Part shown: positions 44,454 through 52,407 of the stretch, piece after piece | Layout: each line of letters opens with the position of its first letter | How positions within the stretch are numbered: position 1 is the first letter of the stretch | NCBI GenBank assembly: GCA_037443085.1 | Contig: JBBIPA010000004.1 | Span: 24,270 to 88,269 of the forward strand | Direction of reading: 5' to 3' | Source of the DNA: JBBIPA01 sp037443085 | GTDB lineage: Bacteria; Chloroflexota; Dehalococcoidia; GIF9; UBA5629 | DNA: 64,000 bases | The notes under the pieces: model-generated | What the model saw: only the letters and a program-made list of their open reading frames with translations | Databases searched by the model: none | What the model was told of the DNA's origin: nothing | Program-made: the position numbers and the translations under genes

Positions 44454-45233
44454 TTGACCGAAGAAACCAATCCTACGAACTTCACCGAGCTAAAAGCCAT
44501 TATCGCCAAACTGCGCAGCACCGAGGGCTGCCCCTGGGACCGGCAGCAGACTCACCTTTCCCTGAGGCCTTATTTAATAGAAGAGTGCTATGAGGTATTG
44601 CAGGCGCTGGAAGATGGCGCTCCCCAGAAGCTTTGCGAGGAGCTGGGCGACCTGCTGCTACAGATTATGCTCCATGCCCAGATGGCTGCCGAGGAGGGAC
44701 AGTTTACTATCGAGGAGGTGGTGCGGGGGCTGAGCGACAAGCTTATCCACCGCCATCCCCATGTCTTCGGTGATGTTGAGGTGAAAGATGCCGTGGAAGT
44801 GCGGCATAACTGGGAGGCTTTGAAAAGCGCCGAGCGACAGGGCTATGGCTCACTGCTGGATAGCGTGCCCCGGAGCATGCCGGCATTGTCCTACAGCCAG
44901 TCCATCCAGCGCCGCGTTGCCTCGGTGGGTTTTGACTGGGAGAAGACCGAGGATATCCTGGAAAAGCTGGCTGAAGAGGTGGCTGAAATTATCAGGGCGA
45001 CGGACAAGGAAGAGAAAGCCCGGGAGTTTGGCGATTTGCTGTTTGTGCTGGTGAACATTGCCCGCCGGCTGGGCATCGACCTGGAAACTTCTCTCGCCGG
45101 AGCCAACCAGCGCTTTTATCAGCGTTTCGGCTATATGGAGCAGCTCTGCCGCCAGCGCGGCGTCAGCTTCGACGACCTGTCCTTTGACCAGCAAAATGCC
45201 CTGTGGGCAGAAGCTAAGAAAAATGTAGGGTAG
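44454..45233 (+). CDS. mazG: Nucleoside triphosphate pyrophosphohydrolase MazG
   Basis: A 259-residue protein with two MazG domains. The first has EECYEVLQALEDG and EELGDLLLQI, the second LAEEVAEIIRATDKEEKAREFGDLLFVLVN, both carrying the E-E-x-x-E and E-x-x-D magnesium motifs. It hydrolyses aberrant NTPs to NMPs. The start is TTG 44454, eight bases after AAGGA. The C-terminal half alone retains the canonical catalytic set. Length matches E. coli MazG. Confidence 0.94.
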   Translation: MTEETNPTNFTELKAIIAKLRSTEGCPWDRQQTHLSLRPYLIEECYEVLQALEDGAPQKLCEELGDLLLQIMLHAQMAAEEGQFTIEEVVRGLSDKLIHRHPHVFGDVEVKDAVEVRHNWEALKSAERQGYGSLLDSVPRSMPALSYSQSIQRRVASVGFDWEKTEDILEKLAEEVAEIIRATDKEEKAREFGDLLFVLVNIARRLGIDLETSLAGANQRFYQRFGYMEQLCRQRGVSFDDLSFDQQNALWAEAKKNVG

Positions 45234-45239
45234 AATAAC

Positions 45240-45316
45240 TGGTCGGGGAGAGAGGGTTCGAACCTCCGACCTCAGCGACCCGAACGCTGCGCGCTACCAG
45301 ACTGCGCTACTCCCCG
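45240..45316 (-). tRNA. tRNA-Pro (anticodon CGG)
   Basis: A minus-strand cloverleaf of 74 bases plus an encoded CCA. The acceptor stem CGGGGAG pairs with CTCCCCG. The D-arm is followed by the anticodon stem CAGCG/CGCTG around the loop TTCGGGT, giving anticodon CGG (codon CCG). The T-arm contains GGTTCGAACC. The CCA is templated at 45242-45240. It reads proline CCG codons. Confidence 0.95.
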
Positions 45317-45326
45317 AAACCCCACT

Positions 45327-45355
45327 ATTATAAGCGGCTTTAACTTTCATGGCAA
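45327..45355 (-). promoter_or_regulatory. tRNA-Pro promoter
   Basis: TTGCCA (45355-45350), a 17-bp spacer and a perfect TATAAT (45332-45327) on the minus strand place transcription start three to five bases before the tRNA. The -35 overlaps an upstream in-frame ATG of apgM (45349), which favours the downstream apgM start. Confidence 0.78.
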
Positions 45356-45378
45356 GGATTGTAAACTATAGCCTTACC

Positions 45379-46569
45379 ATGAAGTATGCGGTAATTATCA
45401 TCGATGGTGCCTCGGGCTGGGCTTTGCCGGAGCGAGGTGGCAAGACCTGCCTGGAGCTGGCACATACGCCGAATCTGGATGCCCTGGCTCAGCAGGGCGT
45501 TCTGGGACTGGCGCGGACTGTGCCACAGGGCATGGAGCCCAGCAGCGCCTGTGCCTGCATGTCAGTGCTGGGCTATGACCCCAAAGTTTACTACCGGGGC
45601 AGGAGCGCCATCGAAGCCATCAGTATGGGCGTTCCCACCGGGGAAAAGGACGTGGTGTTTCGCTGTAACCTGGTGGCGGTTCGCGATGGCACCATGTGGA
45701 GCTATAGCTCAGGTTATATCAGTACCGAAGAGGCCCGCCAGCTTATTACAGCGTTAAATGAAAAGCTGGGCAATGACCAGATTCGCTTTTTCACGGGCAC
45801 CAGCTACCGCCATATCTGCCGGATAACCGGACGAGAGGATACCCTGGAAGCAGTATGCACACCGCCGCATGACATTTCGGGCAAGCCGGTTGCCGAATTC
45901 CTGCCCAAGGGCCAGGGGAGCGATTTGCTGCGTGAGCTTATGGCTCGCTCGCAGGAGGTGTTAAAAGAGCATCAGGTGAATAGGCAGCGCCAGGCAACGG
46001 GGGGCATCCCGGCCACGATGCTCTGGCTGTTCTGGGGCAGCGGCAAAATACCGGCGATGCCGCCTTTTAAAGAAGTCTATGGTCTGGATGCTGCCATGAC
46101 CTCCGGCGTTGACCTGCTCAGGGGCCTGGCCAGGATGGTTAACATGGCAGTGCTGGATATTGCCGGAGTCACTGACGGTCAGGATAACGACTATGCCGCC
46201 CAGGCGGCTGGCGCGCTGGAGGCGCTGAAGAAGTATGACCTGGTGGTGGTACACATCGAAGCTCCGGATGAGGCGGCCCATGACGGCTCCATCGAGCATA
46301 AAGTAGCCGCTATTCAGAAGATAGACAGCGAGGTAATCGGGCGCTTTTATGCCTGGAAAGCTGACGGGTTGCGGCTATTGATAATGCCCGACCACCCTAC
46401 GCCGATACAGATTCGGACCCACTGTGATGACCCGGTGCCGTTTTTACTCTATGGTCCAGGGTTCAAACCTTCGGGTGCTGCGGCGTATACCGAGGCGGAG
46501 GCTAAACGGACAGGACTCGCTCTCGACGATGGTTATAAAATTATGGACAGGTTGGTGAGAGGTGCTTAG
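45379..46569 (+). CDS. apgM: 2,3-bisphosphoglycerate-independent phosphoglycerate mutase, archaeal ApgM type
   Basis: A 396-residue alkaline-phosphatase-superfamily enzyme interconverting 3- and 2-phosphoglycerate. Metal-binding and nucleophile regions are visible: IIIDGASGW at the N-terminus, MEPSSACACMSVLGYDP (serine nucleophile region), VVVHIEAPDEAAHDG and LLIMPDHPTPIQIRTH. Start ATG 45379 (MKYAVIII) is the family's usual N-terminus; ATG 45349 would add ten residues and collides with the tRNA promoter. lysC follows at 52 bases. Confidence 0.9.
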   Translation: MKYAVIIIDGASGWALPERGGKTCLELAHTPNLDALAQQGVLGLARTVPQGMEPSSACACMSVLGYDPKVYYRGRSAIEAISMGVPTGEKDVVFRCNLVAVRDGTMWSYSSGYISTEEARQLITALNEKLGNDQIRFFTGTSYRHICRITGREDTLEAVCTPPHDISGKPVAEFLPKGQGSDLLRELMARSQEVLKEHQVNRQRQATGGIPATMLWLFWGSGKIPAMPPFKEVYGLDAAMTSGVDLLRGLARMVNMAVLDIAGVTDGQDNDYAAQAAGALEALKKYDLVVVHIEAPDEAAHDGSIEHKVAAIQKIDSEVIGRFYAWKADGLRLLIMPDHPTPIQIRTHCDDPVPFLLYGPGFKPSGAAAYTEAEAKRTGLALDDGYKIMDRLVRGA

Positions 46570-46621
46570 CCTGGTGGCAGGTTTTTCTTTTTTTGATTAA
46601 AATACGGGGAAAGGTTTAGAT

Positions 46622-47839
46622 ATGGCGCTGGTAGTTCAAAAATACGGCGGCAGTTCGGTAGCTGATGCCGAGAAGATTAAAAATGTGGCTCGCCGGATAG
46701 TGAAGACGAAGGAAGCGGGCAATAAGGTGGTGGTGGTGGTCTCAGCGATGGGTGATACCACTGATGAGCTTATCGAGCTGGCCAGGCAGATAAACCCCCG
46801 TCCTCCGGAGCGGGAGATGGATGTGCTGCTCTCCACCGGCGAGGTAGTTTCCAGCACGCTGATGGCGATGGCTATCGGCAGTTTAGGGCACCGGGCGGTT
46901 AGCCTCAGCGGTGCTCAAGCCGGCATCGAGACGGATACTATCTACAGTAAGGCGCGGATTACCAGAGTTGATCCCAAACGCATCGTCAAGGAACTGGAGA
47001 AGGGAAACATTGTCATCGTCGCTGGCTTTCAGGGTATCACCGAGGAGAAGGATATCACCACACTGGGACGAGGTGGCTCGGATACCACGGCAGTAGCCCT
47101 GGCAATCAGCCTGAAGGCAAAGGAATGCCATATTTATACTGATGTAGAGGGAGTGTTTACTGCCGACCCCCGCATTGTGCCTGAGGCGCGACGGGTGGTG
47201 GCAATCGGCTATGAGGAAATGCTGGAGCTGGCTACCAGCGGCGCCAAAGTGATGCACTCCCGCGCTGTGGAGCTGGGGGGCGTCTACAATATGCCGATAC
47301 TGGTGGCTTGCAGTTTCAATGATAAACCGGGAACTCTTATTCATGGAGGGGCTTCGATGGAAGTAAGAAACAAAGTACGGGGGATTGCTCATGACCTTGA
47401 TGTGGCCAAGGTCACGGTGGTCGGTGTGCCCGACCAGCCGGGGATTGCCTCAGCTATCTTTGAGCCGCTGGCGAAGGCGAACATAAGCGTGGATACTATC
47501 GTTCAGAACGCCAGCATTAATAATATAACGGACTTATCCTTTACCGTAGCCAGTGGTGATTTAGACAAGGCATTGAACATTATCAAGCCAGTGGTGAAGT
47601 CTATCGGCGCTAAAGATTGCGTCAGTGATGCCACTTTGGGGAAGGTAAGCATTGTGGGCACCGGCATGCAGAACGCGCCGGGCTATGCTGCTACCATGTT
47701 CAAGACTCTTTCGGTGCGCGGCATCAATATCCAGCTGATTACTACTTCTGAGATACGAATAACCTGCATTATTGCGGCAGACAGAGTAAAGGATGCGGTG
47801 AAAGCTTTGCACAAAGCTTTTGACCTGGAGCAAGCGTAG
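46622..47839 (+). CDS. lysC: Aspartate kinase
   Basis: A 405-residue aspartokinase, the first step to lysine, threonine and methionine. The catalytic domain begins with VQKYGGSSVAD and contains FQGITEEKDITTLGRGGSDTTA. Two C-terminal ACT domains (from about residue 265 and 345: VTVVGVPDQPGIAS, VSIVGTGMQNAPGYA) provide feedback inhibition. GGAAAGG precedes ATG 46622. It converges with the nfu gene, leaving nine bases between the stops. Confidence 0.95.
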   Translation: MALVVQKYGGSSVADAEKIKNVARRIVKTKEAGNKVVVVVSAMGDTTDELIELARQINPRPPEREMDVLLSTGEVVSSTLMAMAIGSLGHRAVSLSGAQAGIETDTIYSKARITRVDPKRIVKELEKGNIVIVAGFQGITEEKDITTLGRGGSDTTAVALAISLKAKECHIYTDVEGVFTADPRIVPEARRVVAIGYEEMLELATSGAKVMHSRAVELGGVYNMPILVACSFNDKPGTLIHGGASMEVRNKVRGIAHDLDVAKVTVVGVPDQPGIASAIFEPLAKANISVDTIVQNASINNITDLSFTVASGDLDKALNIIKPVVKSIGAKDCVSDATLGKVSIVGTGMQNAPGYAATMFKTLSVRGINIQLITTSEIRITCIIAADRVKDAVKALHKAFDLEQA

Positions 47840-47848
47840 CTTTAACGC

Positions 47849-48067
47849 CTAGACGGCGACTACCTGCTTTACGTCGGAAATTTGCTCTTTAAGTACCCGC
47901 TCTATGCCGTTCTTGAGCGTCATCGTGGACATCGGGCAGCCGGCGCAGTGACCGGTCAGCCTGACGCTGACGATACCGTCTTTGACATCAACCAGTTCTA
48001 CATCTCCACCATCGGCTTTGAGGGCGGGGCGGATTTTATTGAGGGCGTCTTCTACTTTTTCACGCAT
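47849..48067 (-). CDS. NifU C-terminal-domain (Nfu) Fe-S scaffold protein
   Basis: A 72-residue stand-alone Nfu domain with the cluster-binding C-x-x-C (C41 and C44 in GHCAGCPMSTMTLKNGIE). It carries and transfers [4Fe-4S] clusters to apoproteins, a demand that is high here given the CODH, ferredoxin and radical SAM proteins. AAAAGGAG precedes ATG 48067. It is monocistronic, with an inverted repeat in its promoter region. Confidence 0.9.
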   Translation of the reverse strand: MREKVEDALNKIRPALKADGGDVELVDVKDGIVSVRLTGHCAGCPMSTMTLKNGIERVLKEQISDVKQVVAV

Positions 48068-48127
48068 TGGAATCTCCTTTTAAGACTGGGCTTAAACACA
48101 AAACGGCTGTTAAGTTAACATAAAGAC

Positions 48128-48149
48128 TCGCCATTGTCAAATATGGCGA
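48128..48149 (-). promoter_or_regulatory. Inverted repeat over the nfu promoter -35
   Basis: TCGCCAT (48128-48134) and ATGGCGA (48143-48149) are perfect inverted 7-mers around an 8-bp spacer. The spacer holds TTGACA on the minus strand (48140-48135 region), a likely -35 for nfu. The -10 is weak. A repressor or Fe-S regulator site is plausible. Confidence 0.45.
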
Positions 48150-48276
48150 CTCCCTAAATAAGCCAGAAGCTGCTTGAAATTATCGGCTTGTTTTATTAAT
48201 ATTGCTGGACTAAAATTAACTTTTGCGTTACACTAGCCACTTTTGTGTGTACGGTGAGGAATACAGAGAGTTAGAG

Positions 48277-49113
48277 ATGTTTGATATATCTGATGAAAAA
48301 GCGCGGTTGCAGCGGCAGATGAGCGAGGAAGCCATTGCCCTGGCTATGAAGGGGCGATGGAAGGAAGCTGTTGCTGTCAATCAGAGCATTATCGAGGCGG
48401 TGCCTACCGATGTCGATGCCTATAATCGTCTGGGGAAGGCTTACATTGAGCTGGGTGAATTTGCCCTGGCGAAGGAAGCGTACACCAAAACCCTGGAGCT
48501 GAATCCTCACAACAACATTGCCAGGAAAAACCTTGATTTACTTGCTCAAAAAGAGAGTTCCCGCGTGTCCAAAAAGAAAGCCCGCTCCAAAGTTTCGCCA
48601 AATTTCTTTATTGGTGAGATGGGAAAAACCGGAACAGTAACTCTGCAGAAGATGGGTTCTAATGCTGCCCTGGCTGCGATGACCGTGAGCGACCGGGTTA
48701 ATTTGAAATTGGAGGGGCATAATGTGGTGGTGGAGAATGAACACGGGGAAAACCTGGGGATACTTGAGCCTCAGCACGGCAATCGATTGGCCAAGTTGAT
48801 GGAGGGGGGCAATAAATACGAGGCGGCGATTTCCAGCCTGGATAATAGCAAGGCAAAGATTTTTGTGCGGGAGACCTTTCAGCATCCTGATTTGGCGGGT
48901 AAGCACTCATTCCCGACCAAGATGGCTGAGGATTTCCAGCCTCACGTCAAAGATACTCTGTTAAGGGATAGCGAGGAGGAGCTTCTGGAGGAGGAGGAAG
49001 GCGAGGAAGTTGAGCTGGAGGAAGGTGAAATGTTGCCCGACGGCTTTTCCATATTTGAAGCCGGTGTTTATGGAGATGATATGGCGGATGAAGAATTTGC
49101 GGACGAGGAGTAA
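48277..49113 (+). CDS. TPR-repeat protein with acidic C-terminal tail
   Basis: A 278-residue protein. Two tetratricopeptide repeats occupy about residues 15-85 (AMKGRWKEAVAVNQSIIEAVP, split at mid repeat; then AYNRLGKAYIELGEFALAKEAY). A basic linker (KKKARSKVS), a beta-rich middle domain (LKLEGHNVVVENEHGENLGI) and a very acidic tail (EEELLEEEEGEEVELEEGE) follow. ATG 48277 has GAGAGTTAGAG before it; an upstream in-frame start is less likely. Its stop is five bases before gyrA, so it is probably translated from the same mRNA. Function unknown; the tail could contact basic proteins. Confidence 0.75.
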   Translation: MFDISDEKARLQRQMSEEAIALAMKGRWKEAVAVNQSIIEAVPTDVDAYNRLGKAYIELGEFALAKEAYTKTLELNPHNNIARKNLDLLAQKESSRVSKKKARSKVSPNFFIGEMGKTGTVTLQKMGSNAALAAMTVSDRVNLKLEGHNVVVENEHGENLGILEPQHGNRLAKLMEGGNKYEAAISSLDNSKAKIFVRETFQHPDLAGKHSFPTKMAEDFQPHVKDTLLRDSEEELLEEEEGEEVELEEGEMLPDGFSIFEAGVYGDDMADEEFADEE

Positions 49114-49118
49114 GCCAG

Positions 49119-51710
49119 ATGGAAATTGGACTGATTAAGCCAGTGATTATCGAAGAAGAGATGAAAAGCTCTTACCTCGATTACGCCATGAGCGTTATCG
49201 TTTCCCGGGCATTGCCCGATGTGCGTGATGGCTTGAAGCCGGTGCATCGGCGCATACTTTATGCCATAGATGAGCTGGGAATCCACTATAACAGCCCGTA
49301 TAAGAAGAGCGCCCGCATCGTCGGTGAAGTGCTGGGTAAATATCATCCTCATGGAGATGCGCCTGTCTATGAGGCTATGGTAAGAATGGCGCAGGATTTC
49401 TCCATGCGGTATTGCCTGATTGATGGGCAGGGTAATTTCGGCAGCATGGACAATGACCCTCCGGCGGCGATGCGCTACACCGAAGCACGTCTGGCCAGGA
49501 TTGCTACCGAGATGCTGACCGATATCGATAAGGAGACCGTGGACTTTGTGCCCAATTTCGATGATAGTTTGAAGGAGCCATCGGTATTGCCGGCGCGGTT
49601 GCCCAATTTGCTGGTCAATGGCTCCTCGGGTATCGCTGTGGGCATGGCTACCAATATACCGCCTCACAACCTCAGCGAAATTTGTGATGCCATAAACTAT
49701 CTTATTGATAATCCCGATGCCGATGTTGACGACCTGATGAAATTCGTCAAGGGACCGGATTTCCCCACCGCCGGCATTATCTGGGGACGGCAGGGCATTG
49801 TTAATGCTTATGCCACCGGTCAGGGCAAGGTGGTAGTGCGGTCCAAAATAGATGAGGAGACACTGAAGAGCGGCCGCTCGCAACTGGTGGTTACCGAGCT
49901 TCCTTATCAGACCAATAAGGCTGCCCTAGTGGAAAAAATAGCCGAGCTGGCCAGAGAAAAGAAGATTGAAGGCATTGGCGAAGTCCGCGATGAGTCAGAC
50001 CGTCACGGGATGCGAGTCGTTATCGAACTGAGAAAGGACGCCCAGCCTGCCAAGGTAATTAATAATCTCTATAAGTACACCGCCATGCAGTCAGCATTCT
50101 ACATCAATATGCTGGCGCTGGTTGACCAGCAGCCGCGCGTGATTAATTTAAAAGAAGCTCTGGTCTGTTACGTTGATTTCCGCAAGGAAGTCATCACCCG
50201 CCGCAGCCAGTTTGACCTGCAAAAGGCAAAGGATAGAGCCCATATTCTGGAAGGCTTCAAAATCGCCCTCGATAACCTGGAAGCGGTCATCAACACCATC
50301 AGGAAATCGGAGACGGTGGAATTGGCGCGTACCAATTTAATGAAGTCCTTTAATTTGACTCAGATTCAGGCGCAGGCAATTCTGGATATGCAATTGCGCC
50401 GGTTGGCTCATCTGGAGCAACAGAAGATAATTGACGAGTATAACGAGGTGCTGAAGACCATTGCTTACCTCGAGGACCTTCTGGCGAATCCCAAGAAGAT
50501 ACTGTATCTGATTCAGCAGGAGGCTACCGAGCTCAAGACGAAATACGGAGATAAACGGCGCACTGCCATCAAGCGCGATGAAGTTGAGGAGTTTGATGAG
50601 GAAGACCTCATTGCCCATCAGAATGTGGTGGTTACTCTGAGCGAGCAGGGCTATATCAAGCGGATACCAGCCGCCACCTATCAGAAGCAGCACCGCTACG
50701 GTCGGGGTGTGACGGGCATGATCACGCGGGACACCGACATGGTGCGGCATATCCTGGTTGCTGACACGCATGATAACCTGCTCCTGTTTACCAACAAGGG
50801 TAAGGTATACCGCATGAGATGTTATGATATTCCGCAGGATGCCTCCAGAACCACCAAGGGTACTGCTCTGGCAAATGTGTTAGCCGTTGACCCCAAGGAG
50901 CAGATAACAGCCCTGGTGGTAGCCAAGGACACTTCGCCATCGCTGTTTATGATTATGACTACTTCTCGAGGCATCGTGAAGAAAACTGCCATGGACAAAT
51001 TTGCTACTGTACGCAGCAGTGGACTTATTGCCATGAAGCTTGTCGGCGATGAAGAGCTGGTCAGCGCCGCCGTGATGAGCGAGTCAGAGAAAGTGATACT
51101 GGTGAGCCAGAACGGCCAGGCAATTAAGTTTGCGGTAAAAGACCTGCGCATCGCTTCCCGCACCAGTGGTGGTGTCAGGGGCATCAGACTTGAGCGCGGC
51201 GACAGTGTGGTGAGCATGAGCAAGGTATTCTCTGAGGCTCGTTTGCTTACCGTAACTGAGGACGGGTTCGGCAAGCTCAGCCGCGTAGAGAATTATCCTC
51301 TGCAGAACCGTGGCGGGAAAGGGGTTATCGCTCATAAAGTCACCGATAAAACCGGTAAAGTTATCGCCGCCATGACAGTGCCTGCCTCGCAGCACCTGAT
51401 TATCATTACTGCCAAAGGAATTGTCATCCGTATCTCCATTGATGATGAAGTGCCGGTTCAGGGCAGAGCTACCCAGGGAGTGCATCTCAACAGGCTCGAT
51501 GAAGATGATAAGGTAGCTTCTATCTCCTACCTGGGAGAGGCAGAGGATGCCGGGGAGGATAAAACTGCTACCAGCCGCGCCGTAGCGTCGAAAGAGATGC
51601 CGAAAGAGACACCAAAAGAAACGCTGAAAGAGACGCCGAAAGAGGCGCCCAGGGGAGAACCCAAAAGAACGCTCAAGGAACCACCCCCAGAAGCGCCCCG
51701 GTTATTCTAA
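49119..51710 (+). CDS. gyrA: DNA gyrase subunit A
   Basis: An 863-residue GyrA. The winged-helix domain has catalytic Y120 (AAMRYTE), and the C-terminal beta-pinwheel carries the GyrA box QNRGGKG (about residue 729). In the quinolone-resistance region the sequence is G-D-A-P-V-Y-E, so E. coli Ser83, Ala84 and Asp87 are replaced by A81, P82 and E85. The last 45 residues are a Lys/Glu/Pro-rich tail with repeated K-E-x-P-K-E units. GAGGAG precedes ATG 49119. marC starts at the next base after the stop. Confidence 0.96.
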   Translation: MEIGLIKPVIIEEEMKSSYLDYAMSVIVSRALPDVRDGLKPVHRRILYAIDELGIHYNSPYKKSARIVGEVLGKYHPHGDAPVYEAMVRMAQDFSMRYCLIDGQGNFGSMDNDPPAAMRYTEARLARIATEMLTDIDKETVDFVPNFDDSLKEPSVLPARLPNLLVNGSSGIAVGMATNIPPHNLSEICDAINYLIDNPDADVDDLMKFVKGPDFPTAGIIWGRQGIVNAYATGQGKVVVRSKIDEETLKSGRSQLVVTELPYQTNKAALVEKIAELAREKKIEGIGEVRDESDRHGMRVVIELRKDAQPAKVINNLYKYTAMQSAFYINMLALVDQQPRVINLKEALVCYVDFRKEVITRRSQFDLQKAKDRAHILEGFKIALDNLEAVINTIRKSETVELARTNLMKSFNLTQIQAQAILDMQLRRLAHLEQQKIIDEYNEVLKTIAYLEDLLANPKKILYLIQQEATELKTKYGDKRRTAIKRDEVEEFDEEDLIAHQNVVVTLSEQGYIKRIPAATYQKQHRYGRGVTGMITRDTDMVRHILVADTHDNLLLFTNKGKVYRMRCYDIPQDASRTTKGTALANVLAVDPKEQITALVVAKDTSPSLFMIMTTSRGIVKKTAMDKFATVRSSGLIAMKLVGDEELVSAAVMSESEKVILVSQNGQAIKFAVKDLRIASRTSGGVRGIRLERGDSVVSMSKVFSEARLLTVTEDGFGKLSRVENYPLQNRGGKGVIAHKVTDKTGKVIAAMTVPASQHLIIITAKGIVIRISIDDEVPVQGRATQGVHLNRLDEDDKVASISYLGEAEDAGEDKTATSRAVASKEMPKETPKETLKETPKEAPRGEPKRTLKEPPPEAPRLF

Positions 51711-52316
51711 GTGACAGAGATGCTGCAGTTTCTTCAGGAATTTGGCTTGACCTTTGTCCCCCTTTTTGTTGCCATGGATGCCATCGGGGTTCTGCCGATA
51801 TTGCTGCCATTGACCGTGGATATGGATGGGCGCCAGCGTAATAGAGTAATACGATTAGCGATGATTACCGCTCTGGGGCTGGGCTTGGGTTTTGTGGTGG
51901 TGGGCAAGGGCATTTTTTTGCTTTTAGGCATTAAGGTGGCTGATTTCCTGGTTGCTGGCGGCATTATCCTGTTTCTGCTGGCAGCCAAAGATATCATCAC
52001 CGGCAAGATGATGAGTGAACAGGATTTAGCAGGGGGTGGGGCCATAGGCGCTGTTCCTCTGGGCACCCCACTGATAGTAGGTCCAGCCGTGCTGACGACG
52101 CTGTTGATACTTATTGAGAAATACCCCATTTACATGGTGATAATTTCCTTCATCATCAATCTGGCAATTGCCTGGCTGCTTTTCATGCAGGTGAACCGGG
52201 TTATGAGGGTTCTGGGGCAGGCCGGGGCTAAAGTGATATCGAAGATAATCGGTCTATTTCTGGCAGCAATAGCCATAAAGATGATCAGCCAGGGACTAGC
52301 GGAGATTCTGGGTTAG
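51711..52316 (+). CDS. MarC family integral membrane protein
   Basis: A 201-residue membrane protein with six predicted helices, of the MarC/UPF0056 family whose transport role remains unsettled. Family features include FVPLFVAMDAIGVLPILLPLT and GAVPLGTPLIVGPAVLTTLL. The GTG start directly abuts the gyrA stop; ATG at 51720 is an alternative that removes three residues. The two genes are probably co-transcribed. Confidence 0.88.
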   Translation: MTEMLQFLQEFGLTFVPLFVAMDAIGVLPILLPLTVDMDGRQRNRVIRLAMITALGLGLGFVVVGKGIFLLLGIKVADFLVAGGIILFLLAAKDIITGKMMSEQDLAGGGAIGAVPLGTPLIVGPAVLTTLLILIEKYPIYMVIISFIINLAIAWLLFMQVNRVMRVLGQAGAKVISKIIGLFLAAIAIKMISQGLAEILG

Positions 52317-52407
52317 CCCTACTTTGCTAATTTCTTTAATAGCGTTATAATTTCCCTCTAGGCAAGCTTATCCATCCAATCTTGCTGTTGGAGAAAAGGA
52401 AAAGATA

